NCBI GenBank assembly: GCA_029256485.1
Contig: JAQSXU010000001.1
Location: 1-64,000 of the forward strand
Length of the DNA: 64,000 nucleotides
Direction of reading: 5' to 3'
Source of the DNA: Clostridiaceae bacterium
GTDB lineage: Bacteria; Bacillota_A; Clostridia; Clostridiales; Clostridiaceae
Shown: piece by piece, positions 34,461 through 41,993 of the stretch
Position numbering within the stretch: position 1 is the first letter of the stretch
Layout of the letters: the number at the start of each line of letters is the position of its first letter
Notes under the pieces: generated by a model
Databases searched by the model: none
What the model was told of the DNA's origin: nothing
The model's input: the letters and a program-made list of their open reading frames with translations, nothing else
Program-made: the position numbers and the translations under genes

Positions 34461-34550
34461 TGAAAAAGGTAAAACTGTTGAAAGATAGTGACACAAAGCT
34501 AAAGGGCCTAAAGAATAAAATTTCCATGGTAGCCAGTTGCCAACGATAAG
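34461..34550 (+). ncRNA. c-di-GMP-I (GEMM-I) riboswitch aptamer, without downstream gene
   Basis: The sequence has the GEMM-I landmarks in order: GGTAAAAC, TTGAAAGATAGTG (the GAAA tetraloop stem), ACACAAAGCT, GGGCCTAAAG (tetraloop receptor region), CCATGGTAGCCAG and TTGCC. Aligned by eye with the Vibrio Vc2 aptamer, the ligand-contacting G before TAAA is kept, favouring c-di-GMP over cGAMP. A promoter lies upstream and a terminator-type hairpin downstream (34569-34610). No plus-strand gene follows before the next terminator at 34783, so the controlled product would be a short RNA or very small peptide. Confidence 0.85.
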
Positions 34551-34568
34551 ATTATATATCTACTATAT

Positions 34569-34610
34569 ATAATTTATTATGCTGTGGCTATGCAAATAAA
34601 TTATTTTTTT
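34569..34610 (+). terminator. Expression-platform terminator of the riboswitch
   Basis: Arms ATAATTTATT (34569-34578) and AATAAATTAT (34595-34604), with a GC/GC extension inside the loop, followed by TTTTTT. It is 18 nt after the aptamer, the usual place for a ligand-controlled terminator. Confidence 0.75.
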
Positions 34611-34782
34611 GTGTCAATTTTTAGGCGAGGGAACTATTTCAGTTATATTGCAAATAAACAGTTACACAAATTGTTTTTAAAAAATTAATTTTTTTATTTT
34701 GTACCCTGAAAATAAAAAAAATGTTTCGAATCTATATATTAGGGTAAATAAGCAAGAGTGATTAACAATGGGATAAAAATAA

Positions 34783-34809
34783 AAAAAGGCTATTAGCGGT
34801 AGCCTTTTT
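34783..34809. terminator. Bidirectional terminator
   Basis: Arms AAAAAGGCTA and TAGCCTTTTT, loop TTAGCGG. It ends the minus-strand gene at 34824 and any read-through transcript from the riboswitch. Confidence 0.8.
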
Positions 34810-34823
34810 CCAGGGTATATAAA

Positions 34824-35171
34824 TTATACGTATAAATTTAAAATTCCTTTAGTAACATGTTTTGGGAAACCCCACTTTTTATCCATTGTTAATACTACTT
34901 GTCCCAAATCTAAATTTAATAATTTCGCATTTTCTATAACATCTTTATATTCTTTTAAAAACTTTATTTTGAATTCAGACTTTTGACATTCTGTATCTAT
35001 GAATTCTTCGAATTCTAATCTGTCATCTTCTGTATCAAATAATGTCTTTTCAATTCCTGTTATATTAGTGCCTATAAAGCGACCTTCGGAATTGTATACA
35101 TTAAATTCCATATCTTTTGCAGATAATCCAAGGGGTTTAATGAAATAATAGTTGTTTTTGTGATTAATCAT
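34824..35171 (-). CDS. Hypothetical 115-aa protein
   Basis: A soluble, charged protein from ATG 35171 (AAAGGAAGG). It begins MINHKNNYYFIKPLG and contains an acidic middle (DTEDDRLEFEEFIDTE). No known motif. Its upstream region is remarkable, with two complete promoters each overlapping a copy of the TTGACTATWGTCAA palindrome and further copies beyond, so it is probably tightly regulated. Confidence 0.55.
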   Translation of the reverse strand: MINHKNNYYFIKPLGLSAKDMEFNVYNSEGRFIGTNITGIEKTLFDTEDDRLEFEEFIDTECQKSEFKIKFLKEYKDVIENAKLLNLDLGQVVLTMDKKWGFPKHVTKGILNLYV

Positions 35172-35239
35172 TGGGTAGTACCTTCCTTTTATGTTTTTTA
35201 ATTAATGTTTATTTTTCCCATGCCATTATGTATATGTCT

Positions 35240-35438
35240 ATTATACTTTTTTATTTGACTATTGTCAATATTGATTTTAGTATACTATGATTTTTTATTG
35301 ACTATTGTCATATGTTAAGTACATTTTCTTTTAGCATATACTAAACAGCAATTTTCCCTATAGTTATTATAAATACCAATCTGACAAAAGTCAACTGTTA
35401 TATTTAGTGTACTGGCTTTTTTTATATACTATAGTCAA
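35240..35438 (-). promoter_or_regulatory. Two promoters with operator B palindromes
   Basis: Promoter 1: TTGACA (35268-35263), 17 nt, TATAAT (35245-35240), with palindrome TTGACTATTGTCAA at 35255-35268. Promoter 2: TTGACT (35394-35389), 17 nt, TATAAT (35371-35366), with palindrome CTGACAAAAGTCAA at 35381-35394. A further copy lies at 35298-35311 and a half-site at 35431. All read toward the 115-aa gene. Confidence 0.7.
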
Positions 35439-35972
35439 CTATGACACAAAAATATTTTTTACTTTATAAGCAATCTCTATAATTTTATTAAAATTGTTCG
35501 GATAGAGTATCATTACAGTACCTACAATGATTACTATTGAAACAATAGATTCTATAATTCCACCATTCCTTATGCCAAATTTATTTAAATAATCTAATAA
35601 TAAGTGGCTAAATATTCCTATTGCTAACCCTATAGTAGAATAGAACGCTATTGGCTGAATAGCTTCATCCAATAAAGGATTTATAAAAAACAAACAACAT
35701 ATAAATATAATACATGGTATAAAGTAATGAGTAATTCCTCTATGTCCAAATATTTTATTTATTAAGAATGATAGTATTATGAATCTTCTGCCAATATAAC
35801 TTTTCATATGGTCAATATCTGGCAAAAGTGAACCAATTATTGAGCTTGCTATAATTACTGAACTAATAAATATATAATTTTCTTTACTAATAAGTTCCGT
35901 TGAATTAAATACAATTTGAGTTGTAATTAATCCTGAGCTAATACCTCCTAAAACATGTGTTTTGTAATTCAT
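35439..35972 (-). CDS. YdjM/DUF457-type membrane protein (putative metal-dependent hydrolase)
   Basis: A 177-residue polytopic membrane protein with the histidine/aspartate motifs of the YdjM family: KTHVLGG near the N-terminus, LLPDIDH (about 52-58), GHRGITHY (about 79-86) and HLLLDYLN (about 129-136). Members are membrane-bound, probably metal-dependent hydrolases; in some bacteria they belong to the SOS regulon. Here the promoter carries operator A together with the recombination genes. ATG 35972 follows GGAGG at 9 nt spacing. Substrate unknown. Confidence 0.8.
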   Translation of the reverse strand: MNYKTHVLGGISSGLITTQIVFNSTELISKENYIFISSVIIASSIIGSLLPDIDHMKSYIGRRFIILSFLINKIFGHRGITHYFIPCIIFICCLFFINPLLDEAIQPIAFYSTIGLAIGIFSHLLLDYLNKFGIRNGGIIESIVSIVIIVGTVMILYPNNFNKIIEIAYKVKNIFVS

Positions 35973-36005
35973 CTAAATTGTTTACCTCCAAGTGTTTGTA
36001 ATATT

Positions 36006-36046
36006 ATTATATCATATTTGTCGAAATTTGTAAATATTAATTTACA
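36006..36046 (-). promoter_or_regulatory. Promoter of YdjM-like gene with operator A
   Basis: Minus strand TTTACA (36034-36029), 17-nt spacer, TATAAT (36011-36006). Palindrome TGTAAATATTAATTTACA at 36029-36046. Confidence 0.78.
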
Positions 36047-36155
36047 TTCTAAATTCGATTTTTAACCTTTTTCAACAACTTGAAATATGTTTTATAACTC
36101 CTTTATTAAATATTTGTTTATTATATTATTAAAAATTGAAAAATATAAACTTTAT

Positions 36156-36212
36156 GAAAATAAAACAAAAGTAGTCATCAGAAATATTGATGACTACTTT
36201 TGTTTTATTTTC
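36156..36212. terminator. Terminator-type hairpin with perfect 25-bp stem
   Basis: Left arm 36156-36180 and right arm 36188-36212 are exact inverted repeats, with a 7-nt loop. It lies 10 nt past the stop of the 48-aa gene (36222). It is far longer than needed for termination. Confidence 0.7.
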
Positions 36213-36221
36213 AAGAACTAA

Positions 36222-36368
36222 TTACAAACCTAAATTATTACATTTGACGAAATATCCAAATAATAAGCCAAGAGTAATCATTAGAATATCGCTTCCTAAA
36301 TTCGTGAATATTAATTTATGCAATTTTAATGTATTAACTTTAAATAATAAATTTTTAATCTTACTCAT
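36222..36368 (-). CDS. Small membrane protein, 48 aa
   Basis: A short gene with an AAGGTGG site 9 nt upstream of ATG 36368. It lies 17 nt downstream of the XRE regulator gene on the same strand, so they form an operon. The N-terminal half is basic (MSKIKNLLFKVNTLKLHK) and is followed by one hydrophobic segment (ILMITLGLLFGYFV). It resembles in plan the 36-aa protein at 37361-37471. A one-pass peptide linked to a regulator could act as a toxin or membrane effector; that is speculation. Confidence 0.65.
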   Translation of the reverse strand: MSKIKNLLFKVNTLKLHKLIFTNLGSDILMITLGLLFGYFVKCNNLGL

Positions 36369-36385
36369 GACTTATCACCACCTTT

Positions 36386-37210
36386 TTATAATTTATACGG
36401 TTTAACAGTTTTACCTAATTTATTATATATTTTAGTATACTGTTTATTAAACTCATTTTTTAATTCTTCAATAGCTTGTGAATTAATTTGATTAAGAGAT
36501 AATTCATTATCAGTATCTTCTTCTTTCATCTCATTAATCTTTTGAACCTTATTTTTTTCAACATATTCTTTCTGAAGCAAATCTTTATCATTTTTAGTAA
36601 TGAATTCATTTGTCTTTTTATGAAAATATTCGTATCCATTATTAGCAATTTTACTTTTTCTTACTCTATTATCTATAACTTCCATATCCACAATATCAAC
36701 ATATAATGTACTATCTTTGTCTGGCTTGTATGGAGCAACCCAAGCATTATCATTTAGTATAAATAAATCTTCAACAGGTATGTTTAATACATAACTTACT
36801 TTTAAAGCAAAATCAATGCCTGGCTTCATTTTATTTTTAACAACAGCATTAATGTTTTGTCGTGGTATTCCAGTTAGTTCTGCTAAATGCGAAACTCTAA
36901 GTTCTTTTTCATTTAAAATATCCATTATCTTATTTGAAACAACTAATTCATCTTCATCGATAATATTTAATCCCATATCTGTTAAATAAGACAAACTTTC
37001 AATCTTACTCTTATAAGGTATGCTTTTTAATACATTAAAAAGTGTTTTTTTATTTTCCTTTTGTTCTTCAGTATCCGTTGGAAGTAAATCGATTTTTCCT
37101 TTTGCAATTTCAGTATTATATCCTGTTTTTAAAGCTTCATTTAAAGAATCCTTTGCTTCTTTTAATAGTTTTTTATATTCATCAAATTCATTAAGTTCAT
37201 TATGATTCAT
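36386..37210 (-). CDS. XRE-type transcriptional regulator, candidate master of the operator A regulon
   Basis: A 274-residue protein from ATG 37210 (CAGGAGG). A central helix-turn-helix of the Xre class is visible (ILNEKELRVSHLAELTGIPR, QNINAVVKNKMKPGIDFALK, VSYVLNIPVEDLF; about residues 97-150), flanked by charged helical N- and C-terminal regions. Its own promoter contains operator A, as expected of an autoregulated repressor of the recombination regulon. That assignment is inference: another regulator, on the plasmid or chromosome, could bind the site. The -10 of its promoter (TAGGTT) is the poorest of the set. Confidence 0.72.
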   Translation of the reverse strand: MNHNELNEFDEYKKLLKEAKDSLNEALKTGYNTEIAKGKIDLLPTDTEEQKENKKTLFNVLKSIPYKSKIESLSYLTDMGLNIIDEDELVVSNKIMDILNEKELRVSHLAELTGIPRQNINAVVKNKMKPGIDFALKVSYVLNIPVEDLFILNDNAWVAPYKPDKDSTLYVDIVDMEVIDNRVRKSKIANNGYEYFHKKTNEFITKNDKDLLQKEYVEKNKVQKINEMKEEDTDNELSLNQINSQAIEELKNEFNKQYTKIYNKLGKTVKPYKL

Positions 37211-37272
37211 TTAATTTTATCCTCCTGTTTTAAAGTAAACTATATTATTATTATTTACTTACTTATATTTAA

Positions 37273-37313
37273 AACCTATCACAAATAACTATATTTGTCA
37301 AGTATAATTTACA
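37273..37313 (-). promoter_or_regulatory. Promoter of XRE gene with operator A
   Basis: Minus strand TTGACA (37301-37296), 17-nt spacer, weak -10 TAGGTT (37278-37273). Palindrome TGTCAAGTATAATTTACA at 37296-37313. Confidence 0.6.
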
Positions 37314-37330
37314 AATATAAAATACTACAT

Positions 37331-37354
37331 AAAAAATAGCCTTTCGGCTATTTT
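37331..37354 (-). terminator. Terminator of 36-aa gene
   Basis: A perfect 9-bp stem AAAATAGCC/GGCTATTTT with a GAAA loop (minus strand) and a six-T tail. It starts 7 nt past the stop at 37361. Confidence 0.85.
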
Positions 37355-37360
37355 CTTTTA

Positions 37361-37471
37361 CTAATATATAAAGAATGATATTAATATCCCCAAAATAAAG
37401 AAGATAAACCTTTTTAAAATAGTATTTTTACTTACATTAATAATATAATTTTTAAAATGTAATTCCTGCAT
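37361..37471 (-). CDS. Small membrane protein, 36 aa
   Basis: ATG 37471 has an AAAGGAG site 10 nt upstream, its own operator A promoter (37506-37546) and its own terminator. This makes it a convincing gene despite its size. A polar N-terminal half (MQELHFKNYIINVSKNTILKR) precedes one membrane helix ending at the C-terminus (FIFFILGILISFFIY). The plan is that of type I toxins and small regulatory membrane peptides. No homologue recognised; toxicity is conjecture. Confidence 0.65.
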   Translation of the reverse strand: MQELHFKNYIINVSKNTILKRFIFFILGILISFFIY

Positions 37472-37505
37472 TTTCAAATAACTCCTTTAAGATTTGATTA
37501 ATATT

Positions 37506-37546
37506 ATAATACTACAATTACAGGTTATTGTCAATTATATTTTACA
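37506..37546 (-). promoter_or_regulatory. Promoter of 36-aa gene with operator A
   Basis: Minus strand TTGACA (37534-37529), 17-nt spacer, TATTAT (37511-37506). Palindrome TGTCAATTATATTTTACA at 37529-37546. Confidence 0.7.
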
Positions 37547-37576
37547 TTTTTCATTTAATATATTGTAATAACTTTA

Positions 37577-38287
37577 CTAAGCAATTTTAATTTTTTCATA
37601 AATCTCTTTTAACATTTCTTCTTTAGTTTTTAGATTATCTGGCATATCGTTAGGTAGTAAATTAAAATTTTTAGACTTAATGCAAGAAACCTTAATCCAT
37701 TTGTACTTCTCAGCAACCCAAATAGCATTTTCGTAAGATTTTTTCATATAGTCTAAATCTTTTTCATGAATATCTTTATCACTTTTTCCTGTAATTTTAT
37801 TATTTCTATTTTTATTTACATGTTGTCCAACTTCGGGAGGCATGTCAAGGAATATTACTTTGTCGGGAATAGGTAGTCCCATTTTAACAAATTCTAAATC
37901 CCATAACCAGTCAAGAAATCTTTCACGTTCACCTGAATTATTAAATTTCGAAGCCTGATGAATCATATTTGCAGTAGTGTATCTGTCTAATAACATAATA
38001 TTAGAATTGTTTTCTTTATAGAAACTCTCCCAATCTGACTTATAACTTGCATATCTATCAACTGCATAGAAAGTAGAAGCTGAATAAGGGTTTACATCAT
38101 TAGCATTACTACCAAACTCACCATTTAAATACATTTGCACAGGCATTGAAGCATTGCTCTTGTAATTAGGATAAGATAATTTTCTTATATTTTCCCCTTC
38201 GTTTTTTAATAATTCAAACAATCTGTTAACATTTGTTTCTTTAAAAGATGCATCAACACCGTCAATACACCATACTTTTCCTGCCAT
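37577..38287 (-). CDS. dTMP kinase-like protein with altered P-loop
   Basis: A 236-residue protein. ATG 38287 is chosen: the AAAGGA site lies 10 nt upstream and overlaps the alternative start at 38305. It keeps several thymidylate kinase landmarks: IDGVDAS at the N-terminus, LLDRYTTAN (the DRY motif), PDKVIFLDMPPE and a lid region with NKNRNNK. However, the P-loop reads GVDASFKET where GxDGSGKST is expected, so the glycine before the invariant lysine is Phe and the following Ser is Glu. It may be an active variant or a non-catalytic relative. The promoter carries operator A. Confidence 0.75.
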   Translation of the reverse strand: MAGKVWCIDGVDASFKETNVNRLFELLKNEGENIRKLSYPNYKSNASMPVQMYLNGEFGSNANDVNPYSASTFYAVDRYASYKSDWESFYKENNSNIMLLDRYTTANMIHQASKFNNSGERERFLDWLWDLEFVKMGLPIPDKVIFLDMPPEVGQHVNKNRNNKITGKSDKDIHEKDLDYMKKSYENAIWVAEKYKWIKVSCIKSKNFNLLPNDMPDNLKTKEEMLKEIYEKIKIA

Positions 38288-38398
38288 ATATTTTTTTCCT
38301 TTCATAATTAAAGAGTTTTTCTTACCTATTTTATATTTTTTTATATTTTAGTTAGTAAATTTGAATTTATAACGACACAACAAATCTTGCGGTAATAT

Positions 38399-38439
38399 AT
38401 TATACCATACTAATTTATATATGTAAATTATTATTTACA
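38399..38439 (-). promoter_or_regulatory. Promoter of dTMP kinase-like gene with operator A
   Basis: Minus strand TTTACA (38427-38422), 17-nt spacer, TATAAT (38404-38399). Palindrome TGTAAATTATTATTTACA at 38422-38439, arms of 7 bp. Confidence 0.75.
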
Positions 38440-38554
38440 CATAATGTAAATATAAAAACAGATTAACATTAAAAATAGAATAAATGAGCAGAAAAAGCAT
38501 TATGATAAAAGAAATCTAAAAAAAGATAAAATATAACGAGGGGGCAGTTGAATT

Positions 38555-38917
38555 ATGAAGAATTACTTAAAATTAGATAAATTTATTAGACTTATTATAT
38601 TAATAATAACATTTACGCTAATGTTGACAACAATAGCTTTTGCAAATGGTAGAGTTTATCCGAAATTACCCGAAGCTTGGAGAGAACTTATGGTTGAAAG
38701 AAGATACATAATTGCAGGAATATCCGCATTTGGAGCACTTACTTCAGTTTTGGTTTTCATATATCATATGATACAATTAGCATCAATGCCAAGTCACCCT
38801 ATTATGCGTAGAAGAACAATTACTGGAATTCTTACGTCATTAATATGTACTGCATTGCTTGGTGGAGTAACTTTAGTTTCTACTTTATTATTTGAAATAA
38901 TATTTTTCACACATTAA
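38555..38917 (+). CDS. Small exported membrane protein, VirB2/TrbC-pilin-like in layout
   Basis: A 120-residue protein from ATG 38555 (GAGGGGG site). A basic N-terminus and hydrophobic stretch end in a signal-peptidase-like site (TIAFANG, about residue 31). Two further hydrophobic helices follow (about 51-72 and 89-113), separated by a short basic loop (RRRT). Signal peptide plus two helices in about 120 residues is the plan of T4SS VirB2/TrbC pilins. Signal peptidase I is encoded at 45301. Sequence alone does not prove the family; it stands alone between terminators and divergent promoters. Confidence 0.5.
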   Translation: MKNYLKLDKFIRLIILIITFTLMLTTIAFANGRVYPKLPEAWRELMVERRYIIAGISAFGALTSVLVFIYHMIQLASMPSHPIMRRRTITGILTSLICTALLGGVTLVSTLLFEIIFFTH

Positions 38918-38981
38918 ACTGGATTTGAATAATAATTATTAGAATTGAATTTGATAATTAGATAAAATGTTAAAAATTAAT

Positions 38982-39019
38982 AAAACCCTGTTATAAAGTA
39001 AACGCTATAACAGGGTTTT
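38982..39019. terminator. Bidirectional terminator
   Basis: A perfect 14-bp stem, arms AAAACCCTGTTATA and TATAACAGGGTTTT, between convergent genes. Confidence 0.85.
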
Positions 39020-39025
39020 ATATAA

Positions 39026-39946
39026 TTAATTTGGTTTAAATGTAACTGCTTTTATTTCTTGTAAAACTTGTTGGTCGGGCAAATATTTCAAGAAAGCACC
39101 AGTTTCATATAAAGTTTTTTGAATTCTTTCATCTGTTGATAATCTGAAATTTTTGATTTCAGAAGTTTCAGTTACCATCTTACTATATTCTAAAACAGAG
39201 AAGTCACTATCTGCAAATACAAATAGTATAGGTGGTTGGTCTGTATCATAAAAATATTTTTTCCATGCATTTGTTGTTAAAAAGCTTTCAAGTTTAGCAA
39301 TTTTTTCTCTTGCATAAATCGGAAAATCATAATCCCTTACAGCTTCTCCAATAAAGTATCTTTTAGAACTTCCAACATCCATACACATTTCAAAAGAAGG
39401 TATTACATTTTTCTTGCCAACTCTATATTCTGGTTCTATAGTAAAGTGATTTAATTTATCTGGGCAAGTTTCTGCTATTCTAAGAAAAATTTCTGTTGTT
39501 AATAAGTTTTTACTTATAATTTCAGAGCTTTTCATGTTTATTGTGCTGTACCAATCAGTAGTATCTTCATTAGAATAATGAGCTAACAAATATCTTCCAC
39601 CTAAGTCAAGACAATAAATCGAAAAAGCATCTTGTTCTACTTTATCTTGTTCTATATCGGAAAGCATAAATCTGTTTAAAACTCTATACTTTACAAGCTT
39701 ATCAAGCCTGTTTTTTAAATTAACTTTTGTCTTGTCTTCATTTAATACTTTATATATTTGGCTTATTGTAGCAAATTTAAATTGAAATAAAAATTTAGCA
39801 ATCTTTATATCTCTGTCAGTAATTACGTTATTATTTTTCATTTTAATTATTTCATTTTTGCCGATGTTTAAATTAAATTTATTTTCAAATGTTTGTTTTA
39901 AATCAGCAGGTATAACATGATAATCTTGGTCTTCTCTTAAATACAT
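39026..39946 (-). CDS. Replication-relaxation (Replic_Relax) family protein
   Basis: About 306 residues. ATG 39946 and TTG 39949 are both compatible with the AAAGGAG site. A winged-helix N-terminal part (DIKIAKFLFQFKFATISQIY, about 47-67, and RLDKLVKYRVLNRF) is followed by an alpha/beta domain (IEPEYRVGKKNVIPSFEMCM, about 175-195). This is the plan of proteins annotated as replication-relaxation, which accompany relaxases and coupling proteins on Gram-positive mobile elements. A second, longer member lies at 56743-58077. No relaxase is visible in the window. Confidence 0.65.
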   Translation of the reverse strand: MYLREDQDYHVIPADLKQTFENKFNLNIGKNEIIKMKNNNVITDRDIKIAKFLFQFKFATISQIYKVLNEDKTKVNLKNRLDKLVKYRVLNRFMLSDIEQDKVEQDAFSIYCLDLGGRYLLAHYSNEDTTDWYSTINMKSSEIISKNLLTTEIFLRIAETCPDKLNHFTIEPEYRVGKKNVIPSFEMCMDVGSSKRYFIGEAVRDYDFPIYAREKIAKLESFLTTNAWKKYFYDTDQPPILFVFADSDFSVLEYSKMVTETSEIKNFRLSTDERIQKTLYETGAFLKYLPDQQVLQEIKAVTFKPN

Positions 39947-39983
39947 CAATTAACGCTCCTTTCATCTTATAAATTATTGTAAT

Positions 39984-40014
39984 AAAGGCAGAAAAGAGTA
40001 ATCCCTCTGCCTTT
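39984..40014 (-). terminator. Probable terminator of the S1-domain gene
   Basis: Arms AAAGGCAGA and TCTGCCTTT with a 13-nt loop; the T-run is poor (TTTATTA). Confidence 0.5.
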
Positions 40015-40026
40015 ACTACACTCTTG

Positions 40027-40779
40027 TTAGAGTATTCTTACTATTTTTCCTCTTACTCTTTCATCATCAGATTTAACTTGTGTAATTCTGAATGATACCT
40101 TTGTTCCTTCTTCAATATCGCCAGTTCCTGGGATAGGGCAAAGAGCATCAAGACCTGGTGCTATACATACATAAGCTCCCCAAGGCTTTACATTTCTTAC
40201 AACTCCAAGAACAACTTGGTCTTTTTCAAACATATTGAATCCCATTATGGTTGGGTTTTTATATTTTTCAACAGATTCAAATATTAATCTTTCGTTTGCT
40301 GAGATTTTCTTTAATTTCACATTAACGCTGTCTCCAACTTTTAAAATTTCAGAGATAGTAGTGTAGTCTTCTGCGAAATCGACATTTTTAAGCAATCCAG
40401 TTACGCCTTCAATTTCTATATAAGCACCATATTTAAGAATATTTATCACTTGAGCTTTAAACACTTCACCTTCTTGTAATCTTGAAACAATTTCTTCTTT
40501 TTGGATAGCTTGTGCGTCTTTTCTTGAGCAATAAACTATTCCGTTTTCTTTATCAATTGATTTAACAATAAAGTTAATATCTCTTCCTAAAAATCCAACC
40601 AATGATTTCCATTCAACTTCAAGGTCTACTTCTTCTCTTAATACAATACCTTTTACACCTTCAAGGTCTAACATTAAGATATCACTATCAAGTTTTTCAT
40701 CATGTTGTACTACCTTTACCATTCCTTTTAATATTTCTTTTTTATCCATTGATTTTTCATAAGCTTTTAAATTATTCAT
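40027..40779 (-). CDS. S1-domain RNA-binding protein
   Basis: A 250-residue protein with about three OB/S1-like units: a weak first (residues 15-80), a clear second (EGEVFKAQVINILKYGAYIE, about 103-170) and a third (KDQVVLGVVRNVKPWGAYVC, about 188-250). The motif G(A/V)xxxIxxxG..hG is recognisable. Such proteins bind RNA or modulate translation, like truncated ribosomal protein S1. It follows the response-regulator gene by about 25 nt and is co-transcribed. Why a plasmid carries it is unclear; translation control of plasmid genes is one possibility. Confidence 0.8.
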   Translation of the reverse strand: MNNLKAYEKSMDKKEILKGMVKVVQHDEKLDSDILMLDLEGVKGIVLREEVDLEVEWKSLVGFLGRDINFIVKSIDKENGIVYCSRKDAQAIQKEEIVSRLQEGEVFKAQVINILKYGAYIEIEGVTGLLKNVDFAEDYTTISEILKVGDSVNVKLKKISANERLIFESVEKYKNPTIMGFNMFEKDQVVLGVVRNVKPWGAYVCIAPGLDALCPIPGTGDIEEGTKVSFRITQVKSDDERVRGKIVRIL

Positions 40780-40804
40780 AATTTTTTCATCCTCCTATAT
40801 TTTT

Positions 40805-41782
40805 TTACTTTTTAAATAATTTTTTAACTTTGTTGAATATTCCATTTTTATTATTTTTATTATTATAGTAATCATCTTCTGAAACATTCAATACAGGTTC
40901 TTCTATATCGTCTGAGTCGTCATTAGCTTGGTAATCATTCCGTTGGAATTTACCTCTTGGTGGCTTAATGTTAATGTAACTAAAGGGATTACTATTTGTA
41001 TTTTTAACGATGTCTTCTTTATCGTTAAATTGATTTATTTGAGTTTTATCTTCAGAATATTTATCTTTTTCACTCAAAATAATTTCTTCATTTTTTTCTT
41101 CATATAAGATTTTAGAAACTTCGATTTTCTCAGTCTTAGTATCTTTATCTAACCTTATATTTTCTTCTTCGAGCTTTTTCTCTTCTTCAATTTTTTTTAC
41201 ATTTTCTTCATTTAAAAGATTTGATTCAGATTGCTTAAAATTTTCAGGGAACTCAATGATATCTTCACTATTTTCAATTACTAATGTTTTTGTTTTACTT
41301 TCATCTGGCTTATTTAATATCTCAAATTCCATGTCATCAAAATTATCTTCAATTTCTTGATTTGAAATTACTGATGATTTATTTTCTTTTATTTCATTAC
41401 TAACTACAATTTCTTCTTCATTTAAGATATTCTCTAACTTATTCCATAGGAATGCTGGTTGAAATGGTTTACTTAAATAATCCTTAACTCCTGCTTCCAT
41501 AATTTGCTTTTTAACTTCTGCATCACTATTGCCAGTAACAGCTATAATTTTTGCTTTTGAATCTTTGGATAAAATTTGTTTTGTTGCTTCAATACCACTG
41601 ATATCGGGCATATTAATATCCATAGTCACTATATCTGGCTTAAGTTCGAAATACATTGTTATTCCTTCTTTTCCATTTTTAGCTTCACCGACAACTTCAT
41701 AATCTGCTTCTTTTAAAGCTTTCCTAAGTAGATTTCTCATAAAATATGCATCATCTACAATTAAAACTTTTATTTTACTCAA
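40805..41782 (-). CDS. CheY-like response regulator with disordered tail
   Basis: A 325-residue protein from TTG 41782 (GGAGG, 7-nt spacing). Residues 3-120 are a receiver domain: acidic pair VDDAYF, phosphoacceptor VTMDINMPD (Asp near 54), Thr in IIAVTGNSD and Lys in YLSKPF. The remaining 200 residues are acidic, low-complexity and probably disordered, ending in a basic amphipathic GIFNKVKKLFKK. There is no output domain or histidine kinase nearby. It resembles single-domain regulators acting by protein contact, possibly on the Tad machinery or the following S1 protein. The promoter overlaps operator B. Confidence 0.85.
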   Translation of the reverse strand: MSKIKVLIVDDAYFMRNLLRKALKEADYEVVGEAKNGKEGITMYFELKPDIVTMDINMPDISGIEATKQILSKDSKAKIIAVTGNSDAEVKKQIMEAGVKDYLSKPFQPAFLWNKLENILNEEEIVVSNEIKENKSSVISNQEIEDNFDDMEFEILNKPDESKTKTLVIENSEDIIEFPENFKQSESNLLNEENVKKIEEEKKLEEENIRLDKDTKTEKIEVSKILYEEKNEEIILSEKDKYSEDKTQINQFNDKEDIVKNTNSNPFSYINIKPPRGKFQRNDYQANDDSDDIEEPVLNVSEDDYYNNKNNKNGIFNKVKKLFKK

Positions 41783-41850
41783 TTATTATCCTCCCTTCAT
41801 AAATGTATGTTTACTTTTTATCATTAAGTTTGACTTATTTTAATACATTA

Positions 41851-41864
41851 TTGACTATTGTCAA
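41851..41864 (-). promoter_or_regulatory. Operator B at response-regulator promoter
   Basis: TTGACTATTGTCAA, identical to the copy at 35255. On the minus strand TTGACA here acts as the -35, with TAAAAT 16 nt further. Confidence 0.65.
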
Positions 41865-41911
41865 ACCCCTAAATGGTTTGACTATGTTTGACGTTAAAAA
41901 TTAAATATTTT

Positions 41912-41952
41912 TGTAAAATAAAATTGACATTTGTGTAATAGTCTGATATTAT
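41912..41952 (+). promoter_or_regulatory. Promoter of the recD2 operon with operator A
   Basis: Plus strand TTGACA (41924-41929), 17-nt spacer, TATTAT (41947-41952). Palindrome TGTAAAATAAAATTGACA at 41912-41929. Confidence 0.72.
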
Positions 41953-41993
41953 GTTTGTATAGTATATAAAAAAATTGGAGGTGGAGATGGTTT

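Noticed and set aside
34715..34745. TTCGAATCT resembling a tRNA T-loop
   Set aside because: No acceptor, D-arm or anticodon stem around it.
34610..34780. Coding gene downstream of the riboswitch
   Set aside because: Only frames of 8-12 codons without ribosome-binding sites were found.
36187..36405. Plus-strand reading frame of 72 codons
   Set aside because: It begins inside a 25-bp hairpin, has no ribosome-binding site and is antisense to a better-supported 48-aa gene on the minus strand.
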